A DNA stretch of 64,000 nt from Mycobacterium botniense (GTDB lineage Bacteria > Actinomycetota > Actinomycetes > Mycobacteriales > Mycobacteriaceae), in contig NZ_BLKW01000004.1 of NCBI RefSeq assembly GCF_010723305.1, forward strand, positions 1,240,001 to 1,304,000. Direction: 5' to 3'. The position numbers and the translations under genes are program-made. A model generated the notes under the pieces. The model did no database searches. It was not told where the DNA came from and saw nothing but the letters and a program-made list of their open reading frames with translations. Below, in pieces: positions 45,306 through 56,714 of this stretch; the first letter of the stretch is position 1; every line of letters starts with the position of its first letter.

Positions 45306-46469
45306 TTACCTGGGCCCGGTTTCGTTGTGGTACTTCTTGGTCATCTGGTCGATGGCCTGCAGTTGGGTACGTGCGAGCTCGTCGCGCACGTCGCTGGCGC
45401 GGGCGGCGGCCTCGAGCGTGGGTTGCGCCTGGCCCTGGAAGTGTGGCAGCACCTCGGCGGCGAACAGCTCAGCCGAGCGTTTGGTGGCTGCCGGGTTTGC
45501 CCATTCGTGGGCCATCTGCAACATGCACCCGAATCCGCCGGACTGCTCCCACAGCCGCTGTATCTGTGCCCGCGCCCGCTCCGGTGTGCCGATCACCCCG
45601 GCTCCCGCATTGTTGATGATGTCGATCATCTCGTCGAGGCGATCACCCGGCATCGTCATCTGCGGGAACGCGGCCACCTTCTGGAAGTAGCGAAACCACG
45701 GCTCGATACCGAATTTCACGTCGGCGCGGGCCTGTTCGTCGCTCTCGGCGATATGGAAAGGGCCGACCAGTCTCCAGTCTTTACGGTCGACTTGCTTGCC
45801 GAAGGCTGCGGCGCGCTCTTCGGCGATGCCCCAGTGGTAGGCCAGCGCGTCGAAACCTTCGACGGTCATCGTCGCTCCGATGGACAGCAGGCCGATCCCG
45901 TGCTTGCCGGCCAGCCGTGCCCCGGTCGGCGACGCGACAGCGGCGACCGCCAGGGGAATTCCTCCCTCGGAGTACGGGGCGAGCTGCAGCCGGGCGTCGA
46001 ACAATTCGTGCGTCCTGGTTTTCGCGGTGACGGTCTCCCCGGCCAGCAGGCGGACCAGGATGTCGAGGTTGGTTTCCAGCAACTCTCGCGTGTCGGTCGG
46101 GTTCAGGCCGATCATCGCGGAGTCGGTGGGCAGCGAGCCCGGTCCCACCCCGCCGATCACACGGCCCCGCGTCAGGTGGTCAAGCAGCATTAGCCGGTCG
46201 GCAACCCACAGCGGATTGTGGTAGGCGAGTGAGATTACCCCGGTACCCAGCCGGATCCGTTGGGTCCGCTGCGCGGCGGCGGCGATGAAAATCTCCGGTG
46301 AACTGATGATCTCGCTGCCCGCCGAGTGATGCTCGCCGATCCAGACTTCGTCAAAGCCGAGCCTGTCGATATATTCGACGAATTCCAGGTCGCGCTGCAG
46401 CGCGAGTGTCGGGTTGGTGCCCGCTCGGTGAAACGGGGCGATGAAGTACCCGAATCTGAGTTTGGCCAT
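45306..46469 (-). CDS. LLM-class flavin-dependent oxidoreductase
   Basis: A 387-residue luciferase-like monooxygenase, a TIM barrel using F420 or FMN. Recognisable parts are MAKLRFGYFIAPFHRAGTNP, EYIDRLGFDEVWIGEHHS, RIRLGTGVISLAYHNPLWVA and RGRVIGGVGPGSLPTDSAMI. The limonene-monooxygenase-like subgroup has this start. Its substrate is not evident. It ends about 100 bases before the MDR gene and could be transcribed with it. Confidence 0.87.
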   Translation of the reverse strand: MAKLRFGYFIAPFHRAGTNPTLALQRDLEFVEYIDRLGFDEVWIGEHHSAGSEIISSPEIFIAAAAQRTQRIRLGTGVISLAYHNPLWVADRLMLLDHLTRGRVIGGVGPGSLPTDSAMIGLNPTDTRELLETNLDILVRLLAGETVTAKTRTHELFDARLQLAPYSEGGIPLAVAAVASPTGARLAGKHGIGLLSIGATMTVEGFDALAYHWGIAEERAAAFGKQVDRKDWRLVGPFHIAESDEQARADVKFGIEPWFRYFQKVAAFPQMTMPGDRLDEMIDIINNAGAGVIGTPERARAQIQRLWEQSGGFGCMLQMAHEWANPAATKRSAELFAAEVLPHFQGQAQPTLEAAARASDVRDELARTQLQAIDQMTKKYHNETGPR

Positions 46470-46582
46470 GGCGGTCCCCTTGCGGTCGAGATGCCCGAAC
46501 CTTAGCGTGCGCGATCGTTTCCGGGCGTCAAAGCAGCGATCGTGGGCCCTCGGGTGCGGCTAGCTCAGCGGTGCCGAGCCGG

Positions 46583-47083
46583 TCATGGCCATCCGGCGCA
46601 ACCTACGCTGGGAATACACCCGCCCCCTCCGCCGGGGCCTCCTCCCCCGCCGGGGCCGCCCGGAATGGTGCCCCAGCCGCCGCCGGGTCCGCCGCCGCCG
46701 GTGGGTCCGCCGGGGATGCTGCCGCCGCCTCCGCCGGGGCCTCCTCCCCCGCCGGGGCCGCCCGGAATGGTGCCCCAGCCGCCGCCGGGTCCGCCGCCGC
46801 CGGTGGGTCCGCCGGGGATGCTGCCGCCGCCTCCGCCGGGGCCTCCTCCCCCGCCGGGGCCGCCCGGAATGGTGCCCCAGCCGCCGCCGGGTCCGCCGCC
46901 GCCCGGCGACGGCGCAGGCGACACGCTGGACGGGGGGGTCGTCGTCATCGTCGTCGTCGTCGTTTTCGGGGTTGTCGTTGTGGTTGTGTTCGGTGACTTA
47001 CCGCCGCCACCGCATCCGACCGCTAAAACCAGCACGGCCGCACCGCCGAATAGTGCGGCCCGTGTCTTATCTTTGGAATTCAT
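46583..47083 (-). CDS. Gly-rich repeat lipoprotein
   Basis: A 166-residue lipoprotein starting at the ATG at 47083. The signal (RAALFGGAAVLVLAVGC) ends in the lipobox LAVGC, so Cys20 should carry lipid. A Thr-rich linker (TTTTTTPKTTTTTMTTT) leads to 34-residue repeats of GGGGPGGGWGTIPGGPG followed by GGGGPGGGGGSIPGGPT, nearly three units. The frame extends to 47350, but that part lacks a signal peptide. The repeats suggest a flexible surface or envelope protein; function unknown. Confidence 0.68.
   Translation of the reverse strand: MNSKDKTRAALFGGAAVLVLAVGCGGGGKSPNTTTTTTPKTTTTTMTTTPPSSVSPAPSPGGGGPGGGWGTIPGGPGGGGGPGGGGGSIPGGPTGGGGPGGGWGTIPGGPGGGGGPGGGGGSIPGGPTGGGGPGGGWGTIPGGPGGGGGPGGGGGCIPSVGCAGWP
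46634..46912. repeat. 102-bp tandem repeat, about 2.7 units
   Basis: The unit starting GGGGCCTCCTCCCCCGCCGG recurs at 46634, 46736 and 46838, exactly 102 bases apart, with near-identical sequence. It encodes the 34-residue Gly-rich repeat of the lipoprotein on the minus strand. In-frame unit change is possible, so it is a candidate VNTR. Confidence 0.88.
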
Positions 47084-47472
47084 TGGTCTCCCAACTCTCG
47101 TCGCAAGTCCGCGTGACGTATACCCGACCTGTGCATAACTAAAACGGTTGGATATCAGGGGGCGCGTTGCAGGAGAATTCATGCAGATTGGTATCGAGCG
47201 CTGCCGATGCGACACCGTGAGATGCCGCGGCGGCAAGGGATGCCGGGCCGGGTGTTCCGCAGCTGAGTGGTCTCGGGGATGCTCTGGACGTGTCCCTGCG
47301 TCGCCTGGTCTGAGGTAGCTGATTCGTCGACTACCCGGGGCGCTGGACAATTACTGCGGAGTCTCCTGAATTATCGAAATTTCTTGTGCGACTGTGTTTT
47401 AGGCTCGCCAAGCTGTGCCCAATTCAAGCTTGCAGCGCGGGAAGCCGGCAGCAACTAAAACGAGGAAAAGTA
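47084..47472. other. Intergenic region between Gly-rich lipoprotein and furA
   Basis: About 390 bases with no supported gene. The 5' part must hold the lipoprotein promoter on the minus strand. 47340-47470 is noticeably A+T-richer than average and leads into the furA promoter. A 63-residue frame at 47267 has no protein character. Confidence 0.45.
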
Positions 47473-47507
47473 TTGACTGAGTCCAGAAAAGTGCGAATAT
47501 TGTTTCT

Positions 47508-47510
<3 letters not shown>
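47473..47510 (+). promoter_or_regulatory. furA-katG promoter and probable FurA operator; leaderless start
   Basis: The -35 box TTGACT (47473-47478) and the -10 box AATATT (47496-47501) are 17 bases apart. Six bases later stands the furA GTG (47508-47510), so transcription should begin at or next to the start codon and no ribosome site is present. The sequence TTGACTGAGTCCAGAAAAGT closely resembles the FurA-bound operator of M. tuberculosis as I recall it, which overlaps the promoter and gives redox- and iron-dependent autorepression. Confidence 0.75.
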
Positions 47511-50140
<2,630 letters not shown>

Positions 50141-50172
50141 TCATCGCCGTTGCCGACCGATCATCCGGGGCG

Positions 50173-50208
50173 GACACCCCGTGAGCAGCTCCACGCTCGC
50201 GGGGTGTC
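50173..50208 (+). terminator. Strong hairpin downstream of katG
   Basis: GACACCCCG (50173-50181) pairs perfectly with CGGGGTGTC (50200-50208), and GAG/CTC extends the stem inside, about 33 bases after the katG stop. There is no T-run, as is usual for mycobacterial terminators. It probably ends the furA-katG transcript and may protect its 3' end. Confidence 0.75.
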
Positions 50209-50264
50209 ACGCATGACCGGGTGCCGGTGAGATCGGCGGGCGCCCTGCACCCGCCGCACCGTCC

Positions 50265-50957
50265 TCAGGGTCGCCGGGATAACTGTGCGCCGATGAGCGG
50301 GGCGATTTTGTCGGCTAGGTACGCATGCCCGGTGTCGTTGGGGTGCACACCGTCCGCGCCGATGAGATCGGGCCTGCCGACAAACCAGTGATCACCAATC
50401 GGATCGACGAACGCGGCGCCGGCACCCCGGGCTTGAGTGTTGAGCACGTCACGGACCTGCAGGATGGATTCGGGCACATCGTCGGTCGGCCACGGCGGCC
50501 CAATCACCAGGAGCCTGGCCGACGGCGCAGTGCGGCGGGCCAGATCGTAGGTGTCGTGGGCGATTTGAGCCAGCAGCTCAGGATCGACATCTTGGTCGTT
50601 GCGGGAGCCAAAGAACACCACCAGCACATCGTCGGGCCGGATCGCCCTGCTGGCGAGGTCTTGGAAAAGGTCGCCGTGGTCACCACGTACCGCATAACCG
50701 GCTCGGCCTTCCGAGGCCACGCCTGCTGCGATGTGCACCCCGTGCTGGGCGAGAATCTGCCAGGCGCGAGCCGTCCAGGACTTCGGGCCAATACCGCCTT
50801 CCGCGGTGCCGCTGGTATAAGAGTCACCGATCACGGCGACGTGATTCAGCGGGGAATCCAGGTTGGGTGACGTGCAGAGCCGCACCGGTACCCGATGCGC
50901 GTTGACCGCGCTGACCAGAAGGGTCAATGACATGACCCAGGTGGTCAGACGATTCAC
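50265..50957 (-). CDS. Secreted SGNH/GDSL hydrolase (Rv0518-like)
   Basis: A 230-residue exported hydrolase. The signal-like segment is LTTWVMSLTLLVSAVNA. The SGNH blocks are HVAVIGDSYTSG (Ser), LVVFFGSRND (Asn), and DGVHPNDTGHAYLAD (Asp and His). It probably deacylates or acylates a lipid or sugar. The GTG at 50957 follows a GGAGG site by five bases, better than the longer frame to 51005. It follows the acyltransferase on the same strand, as Rv0518 follows Rv0517 in M. tuberculosis (recalled). Confidence 0.82.
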   Translation of the reverse strand: MNRLTTWVMSLTLLVSAVNAHRVPVRLCTSPNLDSPLNHVAVIGDSYTSGTAEGGIGPKSWTARAWQILAQHGVHIAAGVASEGRAGYAVRGDHGDLFQDLASRAIRPDDVLVVFFGSRNDQDVDPELLAQIAHDTYDLARRTAPSARLLVIGPPWPTDDVPESILQVRDVLNTQARGAGAAFVDPIGDHWFVGRPDLIGADGVHPNDTGHAYLADKIAPLIGAQLSRRP

Positions 50958-51134
50958 ACCTACCTCCACCGCCAACCTGCAACCGCGTGGTCGCGGCGCG
51001 ATCACCGACAGCCTATGACCTGCCAGACGAAATGGGCCGTCAAAACGCTGCTTTCACGACTCGTGCCGGGCAGAACAGCTCATATTATTCGATAGACGCT
51101 GCGGCGCATCATGCTTCGCGTGACACTCCGGCAA

Positions 51135-52385
51135 TCACAGTGCGGGCACCGAGAGCGGCTCGGTTTGCCCCGTCCGAGCCCCCTGGACCGGCTCAACCGT
51201 GGTTGCCGGCGACTCGGAGAACCCGGACAGTGAGCCGATTTGCGGCGGGTAGGCGCTGATGTTGGCCATTCTGCGAATCCAGCGGCGAGCAGGTTCTTCA
51301 ACGAAATGGAACAGCAGAATTGCCATACCCACCGCGATCACCAGCAGGCCGACGACGTTCCATTTCCATGGTGAGCTTTGCAGGGTGAGCTGAAACTGCT
51401 GCACGGTCCATCCCCAGGCGGTATGCACCAGCTCGTGAACCATGTACAGGCAAAACGAGATCTGACCCCCATAGACCATCAACCGGGTCGACAGCAGTCT
51501 GGGCAAACTGCCTGTCCCGGTTGCCAGTGTCATCACCAGCGGCACGAACAGCATGTCGACCAGCCCCCCGCTGTCCACAACACCAGGCAAGGGGTGCGCA
51601 TCAAGCAGGTACAGAGCGCCCACAATCGCAACCGTCAAGAGCAGCGAAGCGTATCCCGCGCCGCGGCGAGCGCGGTTGGTCAGCCGCAATCTGCGGACCG
51701 CGGCGCAGGCCAGCGCACCCGCGATGAACTGCGTGACGATACGCGGCAGCCAGCTCCACGGGGTGTAGAACTGTCCGCTGGCCAACAACAACAGCACCGG
51801 TGGCAGCGAGGCGGCGAACGCCAGCCACATCAGACCGCGTGCCCGGGTAACCTGCTGCATCCGGAAAATCACCACGACCAGCAGGCCGAAAAGCAGGTAG
51901 GCCAGCCATTCGGCGCTGATCGACCAGGCCGGACCGTCCCAGCTGGACCCGTCGAAGTACGGTTGAAACCACAGCTGCACCAGCAGGATCTGGCGTACAT
52001 AACTCACCGCGGTGAGCTGGCTGGCGTCGGGGGACGGCACGTGGCCGACGTGCAGTGTGAATATGATCCACAGGGCAGCGAGGTGCAATGTCACCAGATA
52101 CACCGGCCACACTCTGGCCAGCCGTAGCCACAGGAAATGCAGTGTGGCACGCACTGACCACGACGGGCCCATCCGGTCGAGGTAATTCCAGGTCAGCACG
52201 AACCCGCTGAGGATGAAGAACAAATCAACCCCTTGGGCGCCGCAGTTCAGCACCGGCGCAAGCGCATCGCGGACACCCGGTGATGCGTCGCCCAGCATCG
52301 GCCGGTAGTGAAACAGCACAACCCATACCGCGGCGATAATGCGGAGTCCGGTCAAGGCTTTGATCTCTGCGGTACGCACAAACAC
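51135..52385 (-). CDS. Membrane acyltransferase family 3 (Rv0517-like)
   Basis: A 416-residue integral membrane acyltransferase with 10 membrane segments. The family start is IKALTGLRIIAAVWVVLFHY, with the catalytic His in VVLFHYRP. Also visible are VDLFFILSGFVLTWNYLDRM, WLRLARVWPVYLVTL and SISFCLYMVHELVHTAWG-like segments. The polar tail (~45 residues) is disordered. It transfers acyl groups to envelope sugars or lipids in related systems. With the SGNH hydrolase next to it, a joint acylation/deacylation of a surface glycan or lipid is plausible. Confidence 0.87.
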   Translation of the reverse strand: MFVRTAEIKALTGLRIIAAVWVVLFHYRPMLGDASPGVRDALAPVLNCGAQGVDLFFILSGFVLTWNYLDRMGPSWSVRATLHFLWLRLARVWPVYLVTLHLAALWIIFTLHVGHVPSPDASQLTAVSYVRQILLVQLWFQPYFDGSSWDGPAWSISAEWLAYLLFGLLVVVIFRMQQVTRARGLMWLAFAASLPPVLLLLASGQFYTPWSWLPRIVTQFIAGALACAAVRRLRLTNRARRGAGYASLLLTVAIVGALYLLDAHPLPGVVDSGGLVDMLFVPLVMTLATGTGSLPRLLSTRLMVYGGQISFCLYMVHELVHTAWGWTVQQFQLTLQSSPWKWNVVGLLVIAVGMAILLFHFVEEPARRWIRRMANISAYPPQIGSLSGFSESPATTVEPVQGARTGQTEPLSVPAL

Positions 52386-52813
52386 TCTTTCCGTCAGGAT
52401 TCTGCTGTTTTGTTGGCCTCGCAGCTCGGCTGGCCGGGCGCTCCGCAGCTCCGCGCCGTGGCAACCGGCGCCCTTCGCAGACTAACAGCGGGCCAGCCGC
52501 CACCGTGGGCACGGGATCGTGTGTGTATGCGGGTCGATCGTGAAACTGCTGATCACCGCGACCGCGGTACAGCCAGCCGACTGCCACTAACGGCTTTGCG
52601 TGGCTTTGCGCTGCGCAGTACCGGATCCGCAGCGCCCCGACGCCGCAAAACGCCGACGGCACTATTGCCTGACACGCCATCAACACGCGAAAGTCGTTTC
52701 TTAGCAAAGAGTTAGAGACGGCTTCCGGTCGCCTTAGGATTTGCGCGTTAGCGTGGATGGCAGATTGGTCGACACGGGTCGGCCGCTGTGACACCACCAG
52801 AGTGAGGTTGCGT
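52386..52813. other. Divergent promoter region between acyltransferase and STAS genes
   Basis: About 430 bases without a supported gene. It must hold the promoters of the acyltransferase (minus) and STAS (plus) genes. Short frames here are not protein-like. I did not find a clear -35/-10 pair for a known alternative sigma factor. Confidence 0.45.
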
Positions 52814-53272
52814 ATGAGTGCCACCATCGCCAGACCGGCTTCAAACCTCACCCCTCGATACCGAACCACCGCCATTGATTGCGGTGCGGCTCATATCCGG
52901 GCGCACTGCCGCCATCTTGCGATTGTCGTGACAATCGAAGGCACCATCGATGCCGGCAATATCGACCGGGTCACCGACTATATCCGGCAGTGCTCCCTGG
53001 TGAAAAACGCTGTGGTACTCGATCTCAGCGGTGTGACGTCTTTCGATCCGAGCGCTATCTCGATGTTGTACGTGCTCGACGACAGCTGCCGGGCCGCTGG
53101 AGTGGAATGGGCGCTGGTCCCAAGTCTGCACGTGCTCGACGTGCTCGGTAGTACCGGCCACGAGACGGTGTTTCCGTTAACACATTCGGCGCGCGAAGCA
53201 CTGCACAATTTCGCCGACATGATTTCCCGGCGCCGTGAACTGTTGCTACCGCTCATCAAGAAAACAGCGTAG
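52814..53272 (+). CDS. STAS-domain anti-anti-sigma-like protein (Rv0516c-like)
   Basis: A 152-residue STAS protein. Strand/helix pattern AIVVTIEGTIDAGNIDRVTD, then VVLDLSGVTSFDPSAISMLY with Ser at the phospho-site region, and CRAAGVEWALVPSLHVLDVL. The C-terminal helix ends RRRELLLPLIKK. From memory it is close to Rv0516c, a substrate of the PknD kinase linked to osmotic stress. The M. tuberculosis protein is phosphorylated at Thr2; here residues 2-4 are Ser-Ala-Thr. It is divergent from the acyltransferase, as Rv0516c is from Rv0517. ATG at 52814. Confidence 0.84.
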   Translation: MSATIARPASNLTPRYRTTAIDCGAAHIRAHCRHLAIVVTIEGTIDAGNIDRVTDYIRQCSLVKNAVVLDLSGVTSFDPSAISMLYVLDDSCRAAGVEWALVPSLHVLDVLGSTGHETVFPLTHSAREALHNFADMISRRRELLLPLIKKTA

Positions 53273-53678
53273 AGGTGTCGCTCGGAGGCGATACTTGCCC
53301 CGCAAAATCCAGGTCCTCTAATCCCCGTTGTGGGAGCGCCGAATGGGCAGAGAATTCTGTTCGGTTCACTGGCGCCAGCCAATTGCCAAACCCACACGAT
53401 CGCGTCGAATGCAGGATTTTCGCAGACGAGTCCTGCTGCCAATTCATGGTCCGTGTCAAGCGGTTGGGATCACCAGCGCACCGGGACGCATAGCGAGCGC
53501 AAAAGTCAGCGCGCGGCATAACCGTAGCAATATCGTGGCAATGAGATGCCAACGCCGGGCCCCGCCGCCTGCGCCCGATTGGCTGCTTGCGCTGGATATC
53601 GTGCTGGATATCGTGCCGGGTGCGGCGGCCGGTGGCTGAGAGTCACACCCGCGCAGGAAGCGGGTAGGCTGCTTGTCG
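53273..53678. other. Intergenic region before the Rv1906c-like gene
   Basis: About 400 bases with no supported gene. The frames across it (53328-53639 plus, 53506-53905 minus) lack protein character. 53585-53625 repeats GGATATCGTGC as a short tandem pair. It joins two blocks that are apart in M. tuberculosis. Confidence 0.4.
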
Positions 53679-54173
53679 ATGGGGTTTCCGATGAACGTGG
53701 CGATGGTATGCACGAAAGCGGTGATGGTCGCCGCGGCGCTTGTCCTGGCCGGCGGAGCATCGGCCGGGGGCGCCGGCGCCGACCCGCACCCGCCCGCTCC
53801 GTCGCCTAACCCTGGCCCCAAGACCACCATCGACCACGACGGCATGTATGCGGTAGGAACCGATATCGCGCCGGGAACGTACAGCTCCGCGGGGCCGGCC
53901 GGCAAAGGTGCGTGCTACTGGAAGCGACTCGGCGGTTCGAACGGCAACGAAATCATTGACAACGCGATGACCAAGAAGCCGCAAGTCGTGCAGATCGAGC
54001 CGAGCGACAAAGCGTTCAAAACGGACGGCTGCCAGCCTTGGCAGAAAACAGATTCCGCGGAGGCCCCGCCGCCCCTGCCCCCGTCGGCCGCGCAAGGCCA
54101 GTTGCAGACCATCATCGGTGGCCTGAACGGCGCCGGCCGTCAGTCTGGTGCAGGGCAGGTTCCCGGACCGTAA
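53679..54173 (+). CDS. Secreted small protein (Rv1906c-like)
   Basis: A 164-residue exported protein. A signal peptide (about 1-32, VMVAAALVLAGGASAGGAGA) is followed by a Pro-rich stretch and a compact domain with YAVGTDIAPGTYSSAGPAGK, GACYWKRLGGSNGNEIIDNA and a second Cys in FKTDGCQPW. The APGTYxS...CYW pattern recurs in secreted actinobacterial domains of unknown function. The C-terminus is Pro/Gly-rich. ATG choice among 53679 and 53691 is uncertain. In M. tuberculosis a similar gene lies near katG. Confidence 0.75.
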   Translation: MGFPMNVAMVCTKAVMVAAALVLAGGASAGGAGADPHPPAPSPNPGPKTTIDHDGMYAVGTDIAPGTYSSAGPAGKGACYWKRLGGSNGNEIIDNAMTKKPQVVQIEPSDKAFKTDGCQPWQKTDSAEAPPPLPPSAAQGQLQTIIGGLNGAGRQSGAGQVPGP

Positions 54174-54210
54174 GGGTGTGAAAGTTTTTCGTTCGGTGCT
54201 GATCGGCGTC

Positions 54211-55380
54211 TCACGCGGTCCAGCGCACAGGCAGTGCCTGCGGTTTGCGGAAGACCAGACCTTGTGGCATACAGGCACAATCGGGGTCGAGCCGCAGGCC
54301 GGGCAGGCGTTCCAGAAGGCGGCTCATCGCGATCACGGTTTCGGTCCTGGCGAGCTGGGCGCCGAGGCAGAAATGCGGCCCGTACGCGAAGGCCAGGTGG
54401 AGCCTGGCATTGGGACGCCGCACATCGAACCGGTCTGGGTTCGTGAACACGGCCGGATCCCGGTTGGCAGCGGTGATCGAGACGCTGACTAGATCACCGC
54501 GCTGAATCTGCACACCGGCGAGCTCGACATCCCGGGTGGCGTATCGGTCAACGATCGCCGCCGCGGGTTCCATCCGCATCGATTCTTCGATCGCGTTCGG
54601 TACAAGATCCCCCCGATCACGCACCAGCGTAAGCGTGTCGGGGTCGCCCAGCAGATACCGGGCGGCGTTGGCGATCATGCCCTCGGTGGTCTCCATACCG
54701 CCGAACAGCAACACCGCCGCGTTGGAGATGATCTCCGGGCGGCTCAGCCGCGCCTGCGCTGCCTGGGTGAGCAGCGATGGCCTGTCGTAGCGGTCGAGGC
54801 TGCGGACGACGGCGGTGCGCACGTGGCTGAAGGCCTGTGCGCCCGCCGCGGCGACCGGCCCGCCGGCGGTCACCCCGGACACCGCCCCGGCGATCGTGTC
54901 ATACCACGCCAGCACCGACTCAGCGCTGACGTCACGTAGCCCCACCACGTGGGTGATCACATCGGCCGCTAGCGGACCGGCGAATTCACGGCGCAGATCG
55001 GCGCCGCCGCCCGGTCGCATCGCGGCGATCAACCGGTCGGTCGTCGCCTCGACGAGCGCTGTGAACCGGTTCCGCACCCGAGTGGGATGGAACGGATGCG
55101 CGAACGGCGCACGATGCCGGGCGTGGTCTGCCCCGTCAAGCGAGAGCATGCTCGCGCCGATCACCTGGGAGGTGGAGAACCGACGGTCATCGACCGTAAA
55201 GGTTGCCGGATTCCGCAGTACGTGTACTGCAAGGTCATAGCGGGTGATCAGCCAGCCGCCCCGGGCGGGGATCCACGACACGGGCTCGGCCACCCGCAGC
55301 CGTGCCAGGATGGGATGCGGATCCTGCGCCAGCTCGTCCAGGATCACGCGACGGCCGAGAGGGAACTCCCGCACGGTCAT
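54211..55380 (-). CDS. Cytochrome P450
   Basis: A 389-residue P450 of typical bacterial length. The I-helix oxygen-activation region is VLLFGGMETTEGMI (G-G-x-E-T), the ExxR pair is in NAIEESMRMEP, and the haem loop FAYGPHFCLGAQLAR carries the Cys ligand. The N-terminus has no membrane anchor. Substrate not evident. It is divergent from the D-amino-acid oxidase gene with a 79-base gap, so both promoters share a short region. Confidence 0.92.
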   Translation of the reverse strand: MTVREFPLGRRVILDELAQDPHPILARLRVAEPVSWIPARGGWLITRYDLAVHVLRNPATFTVDDRRFSTSQVIGASMLSLDGADHARHRAPFAHPFHPTRVRNRFTALVEATTDRLIAAMRPGGGADLRREFAGPLAADVITHVVGLRDVSAESVLAWYDTIAGAVSGVTAGGPVAAAGAQAFSHVRTAVVRSLDRYDRPSLLTQAAQARLSRPEIISNAAVLLFGGMETTEGMIANAARYLLGDPDTLTLVRDRGDLVPNAIEESMRMEPAAAIVDRYATRDVELAGVQIQRGDLVSVSITAANRDPAVFTNPDRFDVRRPNARLHLAFAYGPHFCLGAQLARTETVIAMSRLLERLPGLRLDPDCACMPQGLVFRKPQALPVRWTA

Positions 55381-55459
55381 CCATCATCGCGCGGTAGGGC
55401 GTTGACAAGAGTGGACCGGGGCAAGGCCGTGTGGCCGAGGCGGCCAGTGCCCGCTGATC

Positions 55460-56509
55460 GTGGATGTCGATTACGGTGCTGATGTGGCCAGCGATGCCCA
55501 ACAAGCGGTGGTAGTGGGTGCCGGTGTCAGCGGGTTGACCACTGGTGTGTGCCTGGCTGAGGCGGGCTGGGCAGTCCAGGTGTGGACGGCCGCGAGACCG
55601 CAGGCGACGACCTCGATGGTGGCCGGTGCGGTGTGGAGCCCGGTATTCAGCGAACCGGTGGCTAAGACACTGGCCTGGACCGAACGGTCGTTGCGGGAAT
55701 TCCGCACACTGTCCGCCGATCCCTCCACCGGGGTGCGCATGGCGTCGGCCCTGATCGTCGGTGGGCGGTCCGGCGCAGCTGAGCTATTCGGGGTGGCTGA
55801 CGCGCGCAATCCAGTTGAGCTTCCGCCCCAGGCCCGGCTCGTCCCCGACCTGCGGCCAGCTGACCCGACCGAATTGCCGGACGGCTTCGAAATCGGATTC
55901 CATGCCACCATGCCGCTGGTCGATATGCCGCGCTATCTCGGCTATCTCAGCGAGCGCTTGACGGCCGCCGGCGGAGAAATCGAGACGCACCCGGTACGGT
56001 CGCTGGCCGAGGCCGCCGACGCCGCACCGATAGTGATCAACTGTGCCGGTCTCGGCGCGCGTGCTCTGCTCGGTGATGACACGATGCGGCCGGTGTTCGG
56101 CCAGCATGTCGTACTGACCAATCCCGGGCTCGAGCGTCTGTTTTTAGAACTCACCGCGGCCCCGGAATGGATCTGCTATTTCCCCCATCCGCAGCGCGTG
56201 GTCTGCGGCGGCATCCGCATTCCCGGCCGCTGGGATACCACTGCGGATCCTGAGGTCACCGAGCGAATTCTCCAGCGTTGTCGCCGGATCGAGCCACGGC
56301 TGGCCGACGCGGAGGTGATCGAGACGATCACCGGATTGCGTCCCGACCGCCCGGCGGTACGAGTGGCGGCTGAGCCGCTCGGTCGTGCCCGCTGTATCCA
56401 CAACTATGGTCACGGCAGCAGCGGCGTGACCTTGTCCTGGGGATGCGCTCATGATGCCGCCCACTTGGCGGCCGACGATTCCCGGTCTGATGGCGGCGTC
56501 ACGGACTGA
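55460..56509 (+). CDS. aao: D-amino-acid oxidase
   Basis: A 349-residue FAD oxidase of the DAO family, which deaminates D-amino acids to keto acids and peroxide. The dinucleotide motif is AVVVGAGVSGLTTGVCLAEAG. The DAO signature near the end is RCIHNYGHGSSGVTLSWGCA, with active-site Tyr and Arg in this region and FPHPQRVVCGG. GTG start at 55460; a GTG at 55484 would also give a full FAD domain. Its position matches Rv1905c (aao), as I remember it. The peroxide it makes is dealt with by the nearby KatG. Confidence 0.9.
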   Translation: MDVDYGADVASDAQQAVVVGAGVSGLTTGVCLAEAGWAVQVWTAARPQATTSMVAGAVWSPVFSEPVAKTLAWTERSLREFRTLSADPSTGVRMASALIVGGRSGAAELFGVADARNPVELPPQARLVPDLRPADPTELPDGFEIGFHATMPLVDMPRYLGYLSERLTAAGGEIETHPVRSLAEAADAAPIVINCAGLGARALLGDDTMRPVFGQHVVLTNPGLERLFLELTAAPEWICYFPHPQRVVCGGIRIPGRWDTTADPEVTERILQRCRRIEPRLADAEVIETITGLRPDRPAVRVAAEPLGRARCIHNYGHGSSGVTLSWGCAHDAAHLAADDSRSDGGVTD

Positions 56510-56714
56510 CCTCATGATGTCAACAGCCCGCAGTGCAGCACAGCGATCCATCAATACCCTTGCAGCTAAATCACATTCGGCCTCCGATCATCCTGTGGCC
56601 AAGATGGGTGTCGTTCCGCTTTCCGGCTGCGGCCTTGGAGGCGGCCCGGTGTAGCCGCACCGCACGGGTGGGATTGTGCGTGACACCCAGCTACGAGATC
56701 CAAGGAGGGACCGC

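Noticed and set aside
46634..46912. Repeat array considered as CRISPR or as PE_PGRS
   Set aside because: The 102-bp units have no spacers, and the protein has a lipobox rather than a PE domain.
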